A stretch of 64,000 nt of DNA, from contig MU069666.1 in assembly GCA_002284615.2 (NCBI GenBank), forward strand, positions 149,958-213,957, given 5' to 3'. This stretch comes from Dunaliella salina (taxonomy: Eukaryota > Chlorophyta > Chlorophyceae > Chlamydomonadales > Dunaliellaceae). The position numbers were made by a program, and so were the translations under genes. Below are positions 42,801 to 57,800 of this stretch, piece after piece (position 1 is the first letter of the stretch; each line of letters begins with the position of its first letter). Below the pieces are notes generated by a model that was not told the DNA's origin, did not search any database, and saw only the letters and a program-made list of their open reading frames with translations.

Positions 42801-45800
42801 TGCTTGTTGCTCACTTTTGCAATGCTTAGAAGAGCTGCAGGTGCCATTTCCTGTCCACCATTTAGTGAATGTAAGGACAAGCTGTAGGTTATCCACATGG
42901 AGCTAGGTTACAAGTAGCTGAGGATGGACAGGCAGAAGGGACCTCTGCCCTGAGGAAAATCAAGGGCCTTTCAATCAGGGAGAGAGCATTGTTGCAAGCA
43001 TTGTTGCAAGCACCAATAAAAGTGAAAGAGCTGACCGCCTATTCACCATGCAACAATAAGACCATCATCTATCAAGTCTGCCACGCCTTTGCGAGCTAGG
43101 GAATTCTTTCTTCATGCAAGCGGCCTCTGGCCTGCATAGACTTTTTTCCTTCCTTTTTTTTACGCCTTTCACAGAATTAACTATTTGTGTAGTTCAAGCA
43201 CACTTGCCATGGTGTTCAGGAGAAATACAAAATTTGTTGTCCAGTGGCAACAGAAATTTACAGAATTTGATGACCTGCATGCATGTCTTTTAGGATAAGC
43301 CTGGCTGGCTTGCAGCTCTGCTTTGCAGTTTGATTCTGTGATATCCATTGGGTGACTTAATATGACGCAGAAAGGGGCTGTAGGGTGACCGTCAGGCTTT
43401 GGTACCAAATGGGGCCTGTTGAATTAGCTTCTTCCACTTATAGAGCGTGTACTTGCAATTTGGGAGTTAGATGCAATTCTGCCTAGAAAATATGGTTTGC
43501 ATGTCATGATGTGGACTTTATGTGTCTGGCCCAGCGATTTAAGCTTCTTTCACAAAAACAATGTCGTTGCAAGAGGCTTGCTGCCTTATTGATTGTGTGT
43601 TTCTTGACAATGTTGGTTAACCCCGGAAGGCCCTCCACCTGGCATGGAGTGGTACAAGATGTGCATTCAGATTGGGTCAATTATATAAAGCCTTCAAAAG
43701 CCTTACGCTGCATTTTGGGCTACGCCATTTTGCAAGTATTACAATGGTAGTGAAGCCAGGCCCTGCTACACAAATGACTATCTGACCTTTGAGGAAGTAC
43801 CAGCATAGTGCATACACATAGACAAGGTGTCCTCAGAGCTGCTAGAAAAGCAGTAAAGATGTTGGTGCCCCTCAGGTGTGTTCCTGTGCAAAACATCTAC
43901 GCTTTCATTCCTGTGTGTTGACTGTCCCTTTCACACATGCAGTGCTCCCTCCCTCCCCTTTTCCCCCTTCCCCTCCTCCGCTGCCAGCCACTCCGTTGCC
44001 ACCATCTGCATGTAAGTAGCCAAAAATCCCTTGCTTCTTGAGAGAAAGGCAATGTAAATGCTCTGCTGATTAAAGAGTCCTTCTTATGATGATGACATTT
44101 GAGACATGTTTGCTTTGATCACTGTCCACTGGGGAGGGCAACATGCCATGGCAGGACGTGAGTGCTGCAGTTGCAGGATAGCTGCAACAAACTTGTCACA
44201 ATCACACACCAATCGCATGCAATTCTTCCTCTCTGAAGCGGCTTTCCTTGTCAGGCTGCTGATGGCTGTCTAAAACATAATGCTCTTACAATGCAGGCTT
44301 CAATTGTCCCGAACCTCCTATCAACATCAAGAGCCCCAACTCAACAACAAAGCTCTTTACAGGTAAAGGTATCTTGTAAAGGTATTTAGTTCTGGGAAGA
44401 CCTCTCTGGGGTTAAGGAGTCCAACCAAGTCAGAAATGCACAGTGCAAGACGTCAAAAGTGAGCATTCAAATGAATTCCAGAACACAATGGCATCGTTCA
44501 TGCGTGGGCGCATTGCACTCTTCTTGTTGTAGTGGTATTCTTTTCAATGCTTAAAACACCTCCAACATTGCTGTGTGTGTCCTTGCCTGCAGGGCTCAGC
44601 GAGTGGCACGACAACGTCACGCTGAGCTGGGTGGGAGGCCCTTATGCAGGGTCTGTGGTGCCAGCATTAAAACAAGTCAGCAGCCAACTGGCGGGTTCGC
44701 TCAACGAAGAGGCATTCAAGTGGAAGACAGAGGAAGTTGGGCTGCCATCCTTGCTGCAGAGCATGGACCAATTTAACGGAGGCAAACATGTGTGGCCTGT
44801 CCCAGCTGACTTGCCTACAGGCCGTTACAGAATACGCTTGACCTCCGCCTCCTCTGATGACAATGTGGCTGTTTCTCCACCCTTTGCTGTCCGCTCGGCC
44901 AGGCACTATCAGATCATATTCTTTTCCCGCAATGGAATCTTTGGAGATGCTCCCAGTACCACAGACCAGGTAACTTGCCTCCAGGGCTTTCCCCACCTGT
45001 TTTAGACCTCTCCTGTTCATTTGGATTTCCTGGCGTGTGAGTGGTGTGCATTAACCTTTCCTTGCATCAAGAGCACGCCTGCAAAAGCTCGAGAGGGAGC
45101 AGCAAATACATTGAAGTCACACTTTGCACACCTGTTCATGCCACTGCTCGTCAAAAGCCAAAAGTGTCCATCTGTTGCATTTGCTCAGGCATGGGGCGAT
45201 ATGAGGTTGTTTGGGAGTGAAGGCACCACCCTGGGCATCAAACTGAGCAAGGAGACTGTGATGGAAACCAACCAACTCCCCAGCACCAGCTATCCAAACG
45301 GGAGCATCCTCTTGTGGGATGGCCTGGTAGGTCAACATGTCCGCGACAACCTTTTCATTTTATAGCTGTACAAGCTCTTTTTTTGTTGCAGGCTCTCATG
45401 AAACAAATTGGCAGACAGTGATGCAATTTTTGATGGTAAATTTGGACTCAGTAAATTTGCTTTGTTTTATTGAACCCATTTCTAAATAGCCAGCACTGAA
45501 ATTGCTAGGTTGCAGAAATTTTCAACTCGCAAAGCATGCCCTTAGTTGGTTGCCCTTGGTTGGTTGCCCTTGGTGCCTTGGCTGCCCTTGGATGGTTGCC
45601 CTTGGTTGGTTGGTCTAGGTTGCATGCCCTTTGATCTTGCAAAGCATGCCCATGGTGTGACACTGATGCAGGCTGCAGATGTTAGAGACGTTCGAGGCTA
45701 TGGCCTATCAGTCCTGCCTCAAAGAAGCATCTTTGAAGTGGATGCGATCCAAGTCAATGCTTCTGGTGACCTTTCTACGGTAGGTTACCACTTGCGGCTG

Positions 45801-48800
45801 TCGCAATTCTGTCCCAGAGAGGCTTCTACAGGGTTGATGAGCTTCAGTTTCTGTGGGTATGGCCTTGGCTGGTGGTTCTCTTTGGGAGGAGCATGGTTGC
45901 TTTTACAGTGAAAGCCACATTTGGCTGGATATCTATCATGGGATTAAATGGAATAGCTTTTTGTCTAGCGGGTTTTAAGTAACCCTGCTCTTTGACTGCT
46001 GCTCTCTACTTTTTTCTCCCTGTACTGGATCTATTCACCAGCATTAGGCGCTCCCTTGTGAGACAGCAGCAAGCCAGCCTAATTGTATTTTTTGGCTGCA
46101 TCAATGACCTCTGCCTTCCATGTGGGTTCCAAAGCCATGCGGGCAAGCATGGTGATTGGTCCAACCAATAGATCCGCTGAAACACATCCTTACACCCATA
46201 TGCACATCAGGCACATTCGTGTAGCAGTGCAGCAGCTACCTTCCTGCAAAAATGCCTTTCTTTATTTCCGCTGCTGTTCACTTAACAAGTAGCATCACCA
46301 CCTGAGTGCCAGCTCATTGCTTTATGATGAGGCGCCTCTCCTAAATCCAGAGTGATTTCACCTGGCACAAGCGCAATTTCGTCCTTAGTTTTTTTTGAAG
46401 GCCCCTAGACATTGAAAATTTTAAAAGCAAGAAGAGTTCATGTGAGCTTCTTTTGTGTGCAATACTTGGGGAACCTCCGAGAGGCTTCAATTGAAAACTT
46501 AAAAAGGCTTCTTGGGGTTCTCCCTTATCCAAAGAGCTTTTCCCAGCTTCGCCATGCCTAGCATTGGGTTTAAATTCCTTTACATAAGATCCCTTTTTAT
46601 AGGACTCCATGCTGCTTAAACTTGTCTTCTGCAAAGGCTAGACGAACAGCCAGCCCAAAGCAGGGTCTTTACATGGAATTGTGTAAGCAGTAAGTACAAA
46701 TACAGGTGCTGCAAAACTTGACTCATTGACACTGGGCCTACACTCTTGTTCTTTGCGGTCACCTAAGTTATTTGTTCTTTATGATGACCTGCATTTTATT
46801 GCAGGTTGGAACCAGAAGCGTTTCTCAAGAGGATGGCACTGTGCTGAAGAGTTTTTGCCCAAAACAGGGCTCCAATGCATCATGCGCATCATGCACTTCA
46901 AAGCAAGGATGCGGCTTCTGGTAAGCCATGGGCCCGTTTTCTCCACCTGCACTTCCTCTGATTGGAAATTCACCGCCAAACAATGCACAGACCCCTGCAT
47001 TGCCTTTGACACGTGCACTGAGTGCTTGCAAGCACCAGGGTGCAGCTGGTGCCCCGAGACTTGCCAGTGTGCCCTCACTCTGCTGCAGCTGAGCGAAGAA
47101 AACTACCCCATTGGTACCGGTGATTGCAATGGGCGATGGCGGCGCCCCCCTCTTTGGGGAGGCACTTGCACAGATGACCAGCAAGGGGCGTCATGTCCAG
47201 GTGAGCCCTTTCTCTGCTGAATGCGGAATACCTTTCACTCCCACAATTAGATAATGCAAGGCAAAATTCAAGTGACAGTGCTCTGAGCAAGGTGGGCCTG
47301 TTTGGCCTTCACTTTCCCTCTTTAAGAATGATTACTCATGATTCATGAGTCATGAAAATTATGCTTGATAGGTGTATATTGAAGGCTTGAGGGCCATTTG
47401 ACGAGGCCCCTGCTGACTTGCTAGTTTTGGCACCCACCTGCACGCATAGGGCCTCTGGCCTACATAGACTTTTTTCCTTACAATCAAAATCAGAGGCATT
47501 TGTGTCTCTGCTCTTGCTGTGCAACAATTCCGCTCTTCCTGTACAATGACTGCCTACTCCACACTTGCAGTGCTTCCTCCCTCCCCCGATCCCCCCTTCC
47601 CTCCTCCACTGCCAGCCCCTCCACCACCACCTTGTAAGTCTTGGAACCTTGTGTAATTTGAGAGAGGCGCAAGGTAGACACTCTGCTGTTGCTTCATAAA
47701 TTCCTTCCATAAGAGCCCCTTCTCTTTCCGTGCAAAATGTGCACGCTTTCGTTCCTATGTGTGTTGACTGCCTCTTTTACACGTGCAGTGCTCCCTCCCT
47801 CCCCCCTTCCCCCCTCCCCTCCTCCATTGCCATCCACTCCATTGCCACCATCCCCTTGTAAGTGTGTGATGCTTTCGTGATTTGATGAGGATCTGAGACG
47901 AATTTGCCTTAATTGCACACATGAGGATGTAGATACATCATGACAGAGGCTGAGGGATTTATATACAGGGTATGCTGCAACAGATGCTCCTTCATGGCAC
48001 ATGTTTAATACGCAGCTCTGTCCAAAGCAAATTCACCTAGCTCCTGAAGATATTTGGTAACACATTGTTTTGCAACACAGGCTCCAGCTGCTTTGAGAAT
48101 CCTATCTACATCAAGAGCCCCAATTCAACCACGGAGCTTTTCACAGGTAAGAGGAGGAAGTAAGTGCAATGATGTGCTCAAGGAATGCACCTCTTGCAGT
48201 TTTTATTTGCGTGCATTGCAATTTTCCATACGGGCAATTTGCGCTCTCAAAATCCCTTAAACGGCTCCAACATTGCTGTGTGTGTCCTTGCCTGCAGGGC
48301 TCAGCGGGTGGCACGACAATGTCACACTGAGCTGGGTGGGAGGTCCTTATGCAGGGTCTGTGGTGCCAGCATTAAAACAAGTCAGCAACCAATTAGCAGG
48401 GTCCCTCAACGAAGAGGCATTCAAGTGGAAGACAGAGGAAGTTGGGCTGCCTTCCTTGCTGCAGAGCATGGACCAATTTGACGGAGGCAAATACGTGTGG
48501 CCTGTCCCAGTTGACTTGCCTACAGGCCGCTATAGAATGCGCTTAACCTCCACCTCTTCTGACAATAATGTTGATGTTTCTCCACCTTTTGCGGTCCGCT
48601 CCGCCAGGCACTATCACATCAAGTTCTTTTCCCGCAATGGAACTTTTGGAGATGCTCCTAGTACAACAAACCAGGTAACTCAAGCCTCAAGGACAACCGC
48701 TTTTTTTTCCTTTGCTGTACATTTGTGTTTGTCATTGGCGTGTGATTGGCATGAAAGGAAAGGTATTGCAACATTTCCTGGGCATGCCTGTGTGAACATG

Positions 48801-51800
48801 AGAGTGAGCAACAAATAGATTGAAGGCAAACTTTGCACACCTGTTCATGCCACTGCTCGTCAAAAGCCAAGCATGTCCATCTGTTGCATTTGCCCAGGCA
48901 TGGGGCAATATGAGGCTGTATGGGAGTGAAGGCACCACCCTGGGCATCAAACTGAGCAAGGAGACTGTGATGGAAATCAACCAATCCCCCAGCACCAGCT
49001 ATCCAAACGGGAGCATCCTCTTGTGGGATGGCCTGGTACGTCCGCTCATTCCTTGTCTGAAATTGTTTTCAACCCACCTGTTGCACTAGCGAGCTGCTAG
49101 GCTCTTGAGACAAATCTGGGTGCTATGATGCAGATAAGGAAGGAGATTCAGGGAAGATCAGTGTGCGTGCAAGCACTCTGATGTGCATAGGTCTGCTCAT
49201 TCTTGATAATGTCACACAAATTTTACAAGTTTGTGCAGTAATGGAAGCATCCAGAGTACTAAAGGTTTAGCATGCTAACATTGTTGCCAGTTCTGTGCAA
49301 CTAAGGAATCGTCCAGATTTTCAAATGTTGATTCGTACGTGCTTACATCTGTGCAGGCGGCAGACATTGGCATTGTTCACAACTTCAGCCTTTCAATCCT
49401 CCCTGCAAGTAGCGTGTTTCAGGTGGACGCAGCCCAAGTCAACGCTTCTGGTGCTGTTTATGCGGTAGGTTGCCTTGCAGGATTTTGATCTCCTTGCAAG
49501 CAAGAGCTGTAATTTTCAATGCTGCGTTAAGCAGGCTCTACATTTCCTTCTAGGAAAGAAAAGAAAAGAAAAGTCCACGCAAGCCAAAGGCCGCGTACAT
49601 TAAGGGAAGGTCCACTAACTGGAAAGCTCACCAGAAAACCCTCAGGACCTACACTAAACACAGCTAGCCTAGGAGAGAGCCAGAAACAGAACTAATGGGA
49701 ATCTGGAGGGTTGCTCGCCATGCCTCTGAGCGCCCGGACTCTGCTTCTCCCGTCCTCCGCCGCCACGCGCCCAGCAAACCCCCTCCCAGACGCCCCTTGG
49801 AAGCAAAGTGCGTGTCTAGTGATAAAGATAGTGTTTAATCTTTGAATGGCATGGTCCCTAAGTCCATGCCCTAAGTCTGGCTGCTAGTGATTTAGCTTTT
49901 TGTATAGTAAGGATTCATAAGAGGTGTGATTGTCTAGTTATTGTAAATGATGCCAGCCACACCAATTAAGACAACATGCAAAGTCACTCTATCATTCCTG
50001 TTTGGAATTCTTGAGCTGCAAGTTTTAAGCCTAGTCATGGTGTGAGAATGCTGGGTCACTGCACGTTCTAGAGTGATGAAGGGGTTTGTGCAGTGACAGA
50101 ATTTTAGTTCAACAAGGTGGATGTTCCTGTCTTGAGGAGGGATCTTGGAAGGATCAAGGTGAGTTTGTCTTCCTGGAATAGGGCGCACAAAGATAGCATT
50201 AGGGTCAGATTGTTGCCGGGCAGGGGAGCCAGCACCATTAGGAAAAACCCACTCTGGAATAGATCTCGCTCGATATGTTTGCAAGGACTTGTATGCCCTG
50301 ATCCAGGAGTCTCTGGTTCCTGCAGCCATCCATACCAATAAGAGATGAGCCATATCGGCCTTTACTGAGGGCTTTTATACTGCATGGTGTCTGTTGGTGT
50401 GCATCCCGCTCGTTGTTGAGTTTGTGCACCTGCGGAATGTGTGGTGAATGTGGTCCATAATGCTACACAAAGGGCATCTTCCAGAACTGGAAAAGTTGAA
50501 GGCATGACTCTGATCTTTCTGGCCCAAGCTCGTTGGCAGCCTGAGAAAACCAGGTCCATTGTATGGGCAAAATTTGAAAGAGTGAATGCAAGTTCATTTT
50601 TTATTTATTTTGGGCTTTTGCAGCTTGAACTTGCTAGAGAAATCTTTCTCCTTTTTTCTGAAGGCTTCATAAAAACTTTCATCAGCAGTTTTCTTTTGTC
50701 CATTTCCTGGGAATTTAGGAGCATGAGCTTCTGAGGTCTACGCGCCCTGTTGCCTTGAAAACAGACCTATGTTTGTGTTCTTGTGGTTACTTTTACTTTC
50801 CATTGCAGGTCGGAATCAGGAGCATTTCTCAAGTAGATGGCACAGTGCTAAAGAAATTCTGCCCAACACAGGGCTCCAACTGCGCATCGTGCACTTCAAA
50901 GCAAGGATGCGGCTTCTGGTAAGCCATGGGCGCATGGATGTTTGCATGGATGTTTGAGCCTGCTGATGTGTAAATGCTTTAAATCTCCTTGCATCCAGTT
51001 TTGGTATCTTTTAGCGCACTTGTGCTTCTCTTGTCCTGTGGAATTTTAAGATCAGCTTACGAATGACAGCTTTCACGAAGTTGCGTATGCTGTGTTCAGG
51101 CCATTTAACTCGTGTTCAGCCCCTTTTCCCGCTTACTCACCCTCACCAGCCATTTTAACTTCAACCGTATTTCCCATCATACACTCACCCTGCCTCTTGT
51201 CTCCTTCCTGACTCGCAGCGAGGAAACCAAGGAATGTGTGGCGACGGTGCCAGATGAGGAGCTTCAGGGTCCCATCTTCTCTACATGCTCGTCCCCTGGT
51301 TGGGAATTCACGGCCACACAGTGCTCGGACCCCTGCACTGGCTATGACTCATGCACCAAGTGCTTGCGTGCACCTGGGTGTAGCTGGTGCCCTGAGACTT
51401 GCCAGTGTGCCCTCAGCCTGCTCCAGCTCAACAGAGATAACTACCCCATTGGAACGGGTGATTGCACTGGACGGTGGCAGCGCACCAACCTATTTGGGAG
51501 AGACACTTGCACGGCTACCCAGCAGGGGTCATCATGTGCAGGTGAGCGCTGTTCTTTTTATGGTCTGGAACTTTTGTGACTCCTAAGTCATGAGCCCCTC
51601 CCCCGCCCAACTTTTCAGGTCCTGAACTGGGATAAGCAAATAATCAGGATATTATGAATAGAATCATAAGTGCTGCATGATAAAAGGGATTTTTGTAATG
51701 TTCGAATTTTTAGATGACATCTGTCCTTGTGTCCAAGTCGGCCTAGATCTCAGCTTGGTGCAGTGGTTGCCGAGATATCTCAGGAAGCAGGAATGGCTGC

Positions 51801-54800
51801 TTTCTGCCTAGGAAAAGGTAAGCCAGCTACGGGGAAGATGCAAAGAAAAGATAATAGAAAGGTCAATGCTGGGCCACAGGCCGCATGGTAATTAGATGCA
51901 GCATTATCTGAAAATGGCTTGGAGACAAACAACAGGACACAGGCACTACTAGCGTCTGGCACACCTGTGTCTCAAGGGCTAAACATTTTCAGGCAGGTTG
52001 TGCAGCCCTGTAGGAAGCAAAACAAGACAATTAGTCAAAACTTTGGAATTGCCCAATTTTTTGGTGTGGGAATTATAAACCTCTGCACACAGTGTGTCAA
52101 GAGCGACCCCCCAAAGCAACAAAACGCCGCNNNNNNNNNNCCCCCCCCAAGGCTTATCCACAGCACGCTGCTGTCTCACTAGAGCTCTTGTCCATGTGGA
52201 ACCAGCCAGGCCCGCAATTTTTGGTTGCATGTGGTCCTCAAGGTCATTTCAATGGCGTACCTCAACAAGATGTGCCGTTGAGACCAAAGGCTCCTGCCAT
52301 CACCCTGGTGCCCTGAAACCGCGTGCTTCTGGAAAGCCACCAGGTCCGCATTAACTTTCACCTTATTCTCTGGTGCTTATATTACAAGACACACGGCTCT
52401 TGTGCGTCTCCTTTCCCTTGAATCATGCAGGGAAATATTTATTGGCCTACATGTTTTTTCCTTTTCCAATGGCTGGGTTTGATTGGAAAAAAGAACGAAG
52501 ATTAAATACACCACTATTAGCATCTCCCTTTGAATATTCAGCTCAAGTGGTTCCAAATAGCTTGCCTTTGGACTTCGTCTCAGCGGTCCTTATGAACCAT
52601 CTCAACAGTCCCTGTGAATCATCTCAACGGTCCTTATGAATTATCTCAACGGTCCTTATGAATCACCTCAACGGTCCTTGCGAATCATCTGAATTTTTAA
52701 AATGTGGTTCGGAGAGATTGAGCTCAAGGGTCCCTCGAGGGTCCCGGAATGACAACAAATGTGATGAAACAAACATTTGGTATAACCACTGTTGACAAGG
52801 CCTTTGAAAGCATAACAATTAGCTTCTCTTTTCAATCATGTTCCTGGAATGTTGCTTAGCATGCGCCAGAATACAAATGCTCTAACAATTGTCTTGCTCA
52901 TGCAATGAAAATTTGGTCAATGCGTAGCTCTTGAAGAGCCTAATTTCACATCAAGTTAACAACATCACCAAAAAAGACCCAGCACTGTGCATAGCATCAA
53001 AGCGCAGCACATCGAGGCATATGCAAAAACTCAAAAGCTTCACCATGAAATCTCAAATAACACTTATTCATCAGAAAGGTGGTATCCTGTTTCCAGGTAC
53101 TGCATTCCTGTAATGCAATTGGCTCACTCGTAACAAAAACCCACTTCTTTGGCATTAAAGTTTATGTGTGGCCCTTTATGTTTGCAGTCATTTCTTTCCC
53201 GCCTCCTCTCCCCTCCTGGCCAGCCCTGATTCCCAGGCCCCCTAGCATGCAATTTTCTCCAGGTACGTGCTAGCGAGGGCTTTACCGGCATCGTGTACCA
53301 CACTATACAGTGTTTTTGGAGGAGGTAGGCTTGTCTCATGAAGTTGCTGTGTAAAGCCACAATTGTGAAGGTAAAAAGTTGGTGCGGAAGGTATATTCTC
53401 ACCAACACTAAGCAGGTTTTGACAATGCATGCCTTCTTCACGCTTGCAGCATGCCCACATTTTGTTGTACTTTCCTCAATCTGAACAAGCCCTACAGTGA
53501 CAGGTTTGAGTGCTCTCTGACATGCTGTGCAATTGCAGAAATATAACTGAAATCAGCAGATCAAGGTGATGCAACCATTTCTTTGCTGAAAATTGTGAGC
53601 AGCTGTGTGCTTACACAATTGAAACTGCACACCTTCTTGCCTCCACCAATGTCTTCAGGCTTTAGAAGCAACATTTTGCAATGAATTGGCCATTGTGTCA
53701 TGCAATACCTCCTGCGCCATAACCAATGCATTGAATTGATCATTATGTTGTGCAGTTCCTCCCAAGCCATCTCCACCCAATCCTTCTCTTCCAAACTTGT
53801 ATCCATCATCCCCCTTCCCTCCCACCTCCATCAGCCCTCCGCCATCCCCACGTCCCCATCCCCCTCCTTCATCCCCTTCTGCTCCCCCACCACCACTCTT
53901 GCCAAATCCTCTGCTTTTCCCCTCTTCATTTCCGCCTCCATCTATGCCTCTTACACCACCACCAAGTCCGTACACCCGTGAATCGGAGGATAGGGATGGA
54001 TCAGATGATGGATTTGATTCGCCCTCAGATTCAGAGCCTTTCCCGTTGCCTTCCAGCCCAGGTAAAGCTTCAGTCTCTCTTGTCTTCCGCAAGACTTCCA
54101 AATTGTCCATAATAGTTCAAGGAATTGCTCAGGCAAAATACTGATCATTTGTTGTTTTCAATACCTGCCGCAACATTCCACATTGTTCATGCCCCATACT
54201 GAGATTCTCTGACAAGGATAGGTAAGAGTGAACTCCCAAAGGAAGAAACGGCTGTAACAGTGCTTTGCTGCAACAGTGCTTACTGCATAAGTTATCATTA
54301 TTAATGATGCCTACGTGAAATGTGCCTATTTGAATTGTTGAAAGTATGGGCGCGTCATCATCAGCTTTAATTATACACGTGTCATTAAAGCTTGCGGGTA
54401 GAAGCTGTCAAACATTTTGAGAGGTTAGTCAAACATGGCCGCCAATAAAAACCAAGAGAAAATCTGTATCTGCTGTCAAGCTGCTAAAATCTCATATTAC
54501 CCGAATAACATATTACCCAAACATTGTCTCACAATGGCCCCAATTGTACTTCACGTTTTCTCCATTTCTCCTTTTCAAGGTTGAACATCCGCGGTGTTTC
54601 AACTGCTTGACAGCCATGTGCTCGTTCGCTTCACTTGCTTGCACCTACAGGAGGCATTTGCTGAAGCTCTTCATTTTGGGAGCCTTTCTTTTGAAGTAGC
54701 TCATTTTGATCCTGTTTTCTGGATTCTTGTGTGGTGGTGCTGCTTGCAGTTTTAAGCCCTCCTATGCCCCCCTTTATGCAAACGGATGATCCCGCCTGTA

Positions 54801-57800
54801 ATGCCCAACCATCATCACATGCAAAACACTTCATCAAGGTGAGAAGCATTGAGCGTCCGCCAGATGCCAGATGCCTGCTGCTTTGCTCCGCTGGTTTCTA
54901 TTGTGGTCTTGGCAAACATGGTTGAATGGATGATCAAAAGTGTGCGCATCAAGCAGTGCCTGTTCCTAATATTTTCCTGACGCCTTCTGCTTGCAGCTTA
55001 CTTTGGACTCAACACTTCTTTGCTTCAACCCACTCCTGCAAAATGAGATCCAAAGCCTTCTCAAAAACAACACCTGGAATGTGTTTGGTAACGTCCAGCA
55101 CAGAGGCTTGGGCAACTGCAGTGACTACTTGCAGGTGTGTAGGGTACATGCTTGCTGGAAAGACAGACATGCTTGGATGGTTGGCCTTGCAGGAAATCCA
55201 AGGACTTGGCAGAGGGCATAAGATTGAGGCCTGCTTTTTGCTCAAGCTTGATGTTTCTTACATCTCTTGGTCTGTAGTTACTGCTGCTTAGCCAAATGAA
55301 ATGTCTGTTCATCAATCCTGCTTTGAAAATTGCAGGAACCAATCCATACACCATCATACTCTTTGCAGGTGGCCTGCTTTGAATTCAACCCAGGTTCCAC
55401 TAGTTTTGAGGTTGATGTGGATTTAAGTGATAATGCACAACCCGAAGATGTCAGATTGTTCGAGGTGAGAATGCAGTGCTTCATGCATTGGGAAAACGTC
55501 AAGTTTGGCACCGAAGCTGTGTTTGCCTTTTTTTCACCTTGCTTGCTTGTTAGGAACTTCTGTCTGCTTAACATAAACGTTGTTTGGCTGATGGCTATTG
55601 GCTGTTGCGCAAAGCATGTCTGTATGGCGTCCTGAACCCTACGTATTGGGCAACAAATACAGAGCTGCAGCTCACAAGTGCCACTTGCTTGAGGCTCAGG
55701 GGCTAGGCTTCTTAGAACCTTGATGCCTGCTTTAATCAATCGACAACAAAAACAAAGGGCTGCAGCTTGCGAGCGCCCCTTTCTTGAGGCTCACAAGCTA
55801 GGCTTCCCACAGCTGCCCTCACCAAGTCCTGATATTTGCTTTAATTAAACAGGCCCACATGCAAAGAGCTATATTTCAAGCTTAGGCTGAGAGTGCTATT
55901 GAGCCTTGCAACAACCTGCCTGTTCACGCAGTGCTGCACCGGTGGTGATGCCTTGCACCTATTGTCAATATGGCTTTGTACCATTCTAAGCACCTCCCTT
56001 GTATTGTTCCACAACACGCGTCACATTCTGGAACGATTTTATTTTTTAAGCACTGAGGTTCCAGCAGAGTACGCTTTTCCATCAACTGATGTGTACCAAT
56101 ATGTAATGCAGGAGCAAGCCAAGTCTATGAGCCCAAGGGAGGCTGGAAACTTACTGCTCCAGAGTGAGCATGGCCGGGAAATCCATTTGGGAGGCTTCAC
56201 GTTTGAGGTAAAGAGCTGTATATCCCCATGAACAAAATATTACGCATACCGTAGAGAGAATATATCATGACGCAAAAATATCTTTTTGGGGCTGTACGTA
56301 AAAATTGCAGCTGACGAAAAATAATTATTTGAAGCACTGCGTATGTGTGCGAACAAGATAATGATAATTTTTTTGGCGATGAGCAAGGCAGCGAACAGCA
56401 GCGTCCCCCTCCGCCTCCTCTCCACCTTCTCATCGGGACTTCCAGCCTAGCTTTCACCGCTTCCTCAAGAAGGAGCCTCAACCCAGAAGGAGGAAAAAGC
56501 AAAGCAGCAGGATGCCACCTTCATGCAGCAGCAAGGACAAGGAAGAACGCGCAGAGGAGGAAGCAAAGCGCAAGCGCAAGCCAGGCAGGCCAACCTCAGT
56601 GAGAATGCAAGCTTGCTTCTGAAACCACCTTCAAGTTATTTTTTGTGCTAAGGCCCTTATGGCATTGCGTAAATGTGCGTATTTGGAAATAGTTACTTGT
56701 ATCATGGCTGCGTAAATGATGCGTTCGTGTTAAACCAAATATTTCTAAGAGGGTGCGTATTGGTCACATCTCTCTACGGTATTGAGCATTATCTACAGCA
56801 ATGGTAGTCTGGGGCGCACTGATTTTTGTATGGCCTGGAGCAAAACGGATACCATACAGAGTGCATGCAGCAAATCATAAAGTGTCTTGAGAAACTAGTC
56901 AGCCGCTTTGTGCATGACTGCATCAGATTGGATTGCCGGTTACATTTGCATCCCATTTTGTAGAAAGCTGTAGCTAAGGAAGTCCTTAGGAACAGCATGT
57001 TGGCCTTTTCTCATACCTTGGGCTTTCTTTGAGCTTTTTTTGTTCAAGTTGCTGGCTGAATATGGATCAGTCATACCTAGATTCCTACCATTAGGATTGA
57101 GTTTGCTTATTCAATTGTATATTGTGCCTTCATGCAGGTTGAGTGTGTCTCGGATTCTCCTACTTGTCCATCACCTCCATTACCTCAGGTATGGTGAGGC
57201 CATCAAATTTTATGTCCAGAATTCTGGCTTGCTTGTAATCCTTTTCATGCTTGCGTTTAGATTTATTCAGCATTACGATCATTTCATGGATTTATATGTA
57301 CACAGCAATATGATACATTTGCATTTATTTCTTCTTGTCCAGATAAATGTAAATCAGAATGTAAATCCAAGCATGAATTCTTAGCTGTCTTGATGATTTC
57401 AAACTTGCACAAACTTCGGGCTGTGATCTTGACCAGGATCCCCCTTTCCCTGAAGCCCCATCCAGTCCATTCCTTCTAACGCCACAGCCACCTGATGGTT
57501 CTAGAGGCATTCCACCCACTTTACTTTCTCCCCCACCACCATCCCTTCCTGGGTCTGCGCTTGCTCCCCTGTCTCCATCAACCTTGGATGAAGCTGCCTG
57601 CAGCAACAGCTCAGATACTGTAGCAGATTTCCTGATCTCGGTGAGTAGTTCTACTCTCCCTTTCTGTTGCTCGCTATCAGAAGGAGACCAATCTTCTGGC
57701 CTGCTTCATAATTGTCCGACATTCATCAATATATTCATCTAGATATTTATCATCTGGCGTTGGAAACCAGGTTGCAACATAGAGTTCTCTCTGTTTCCTG

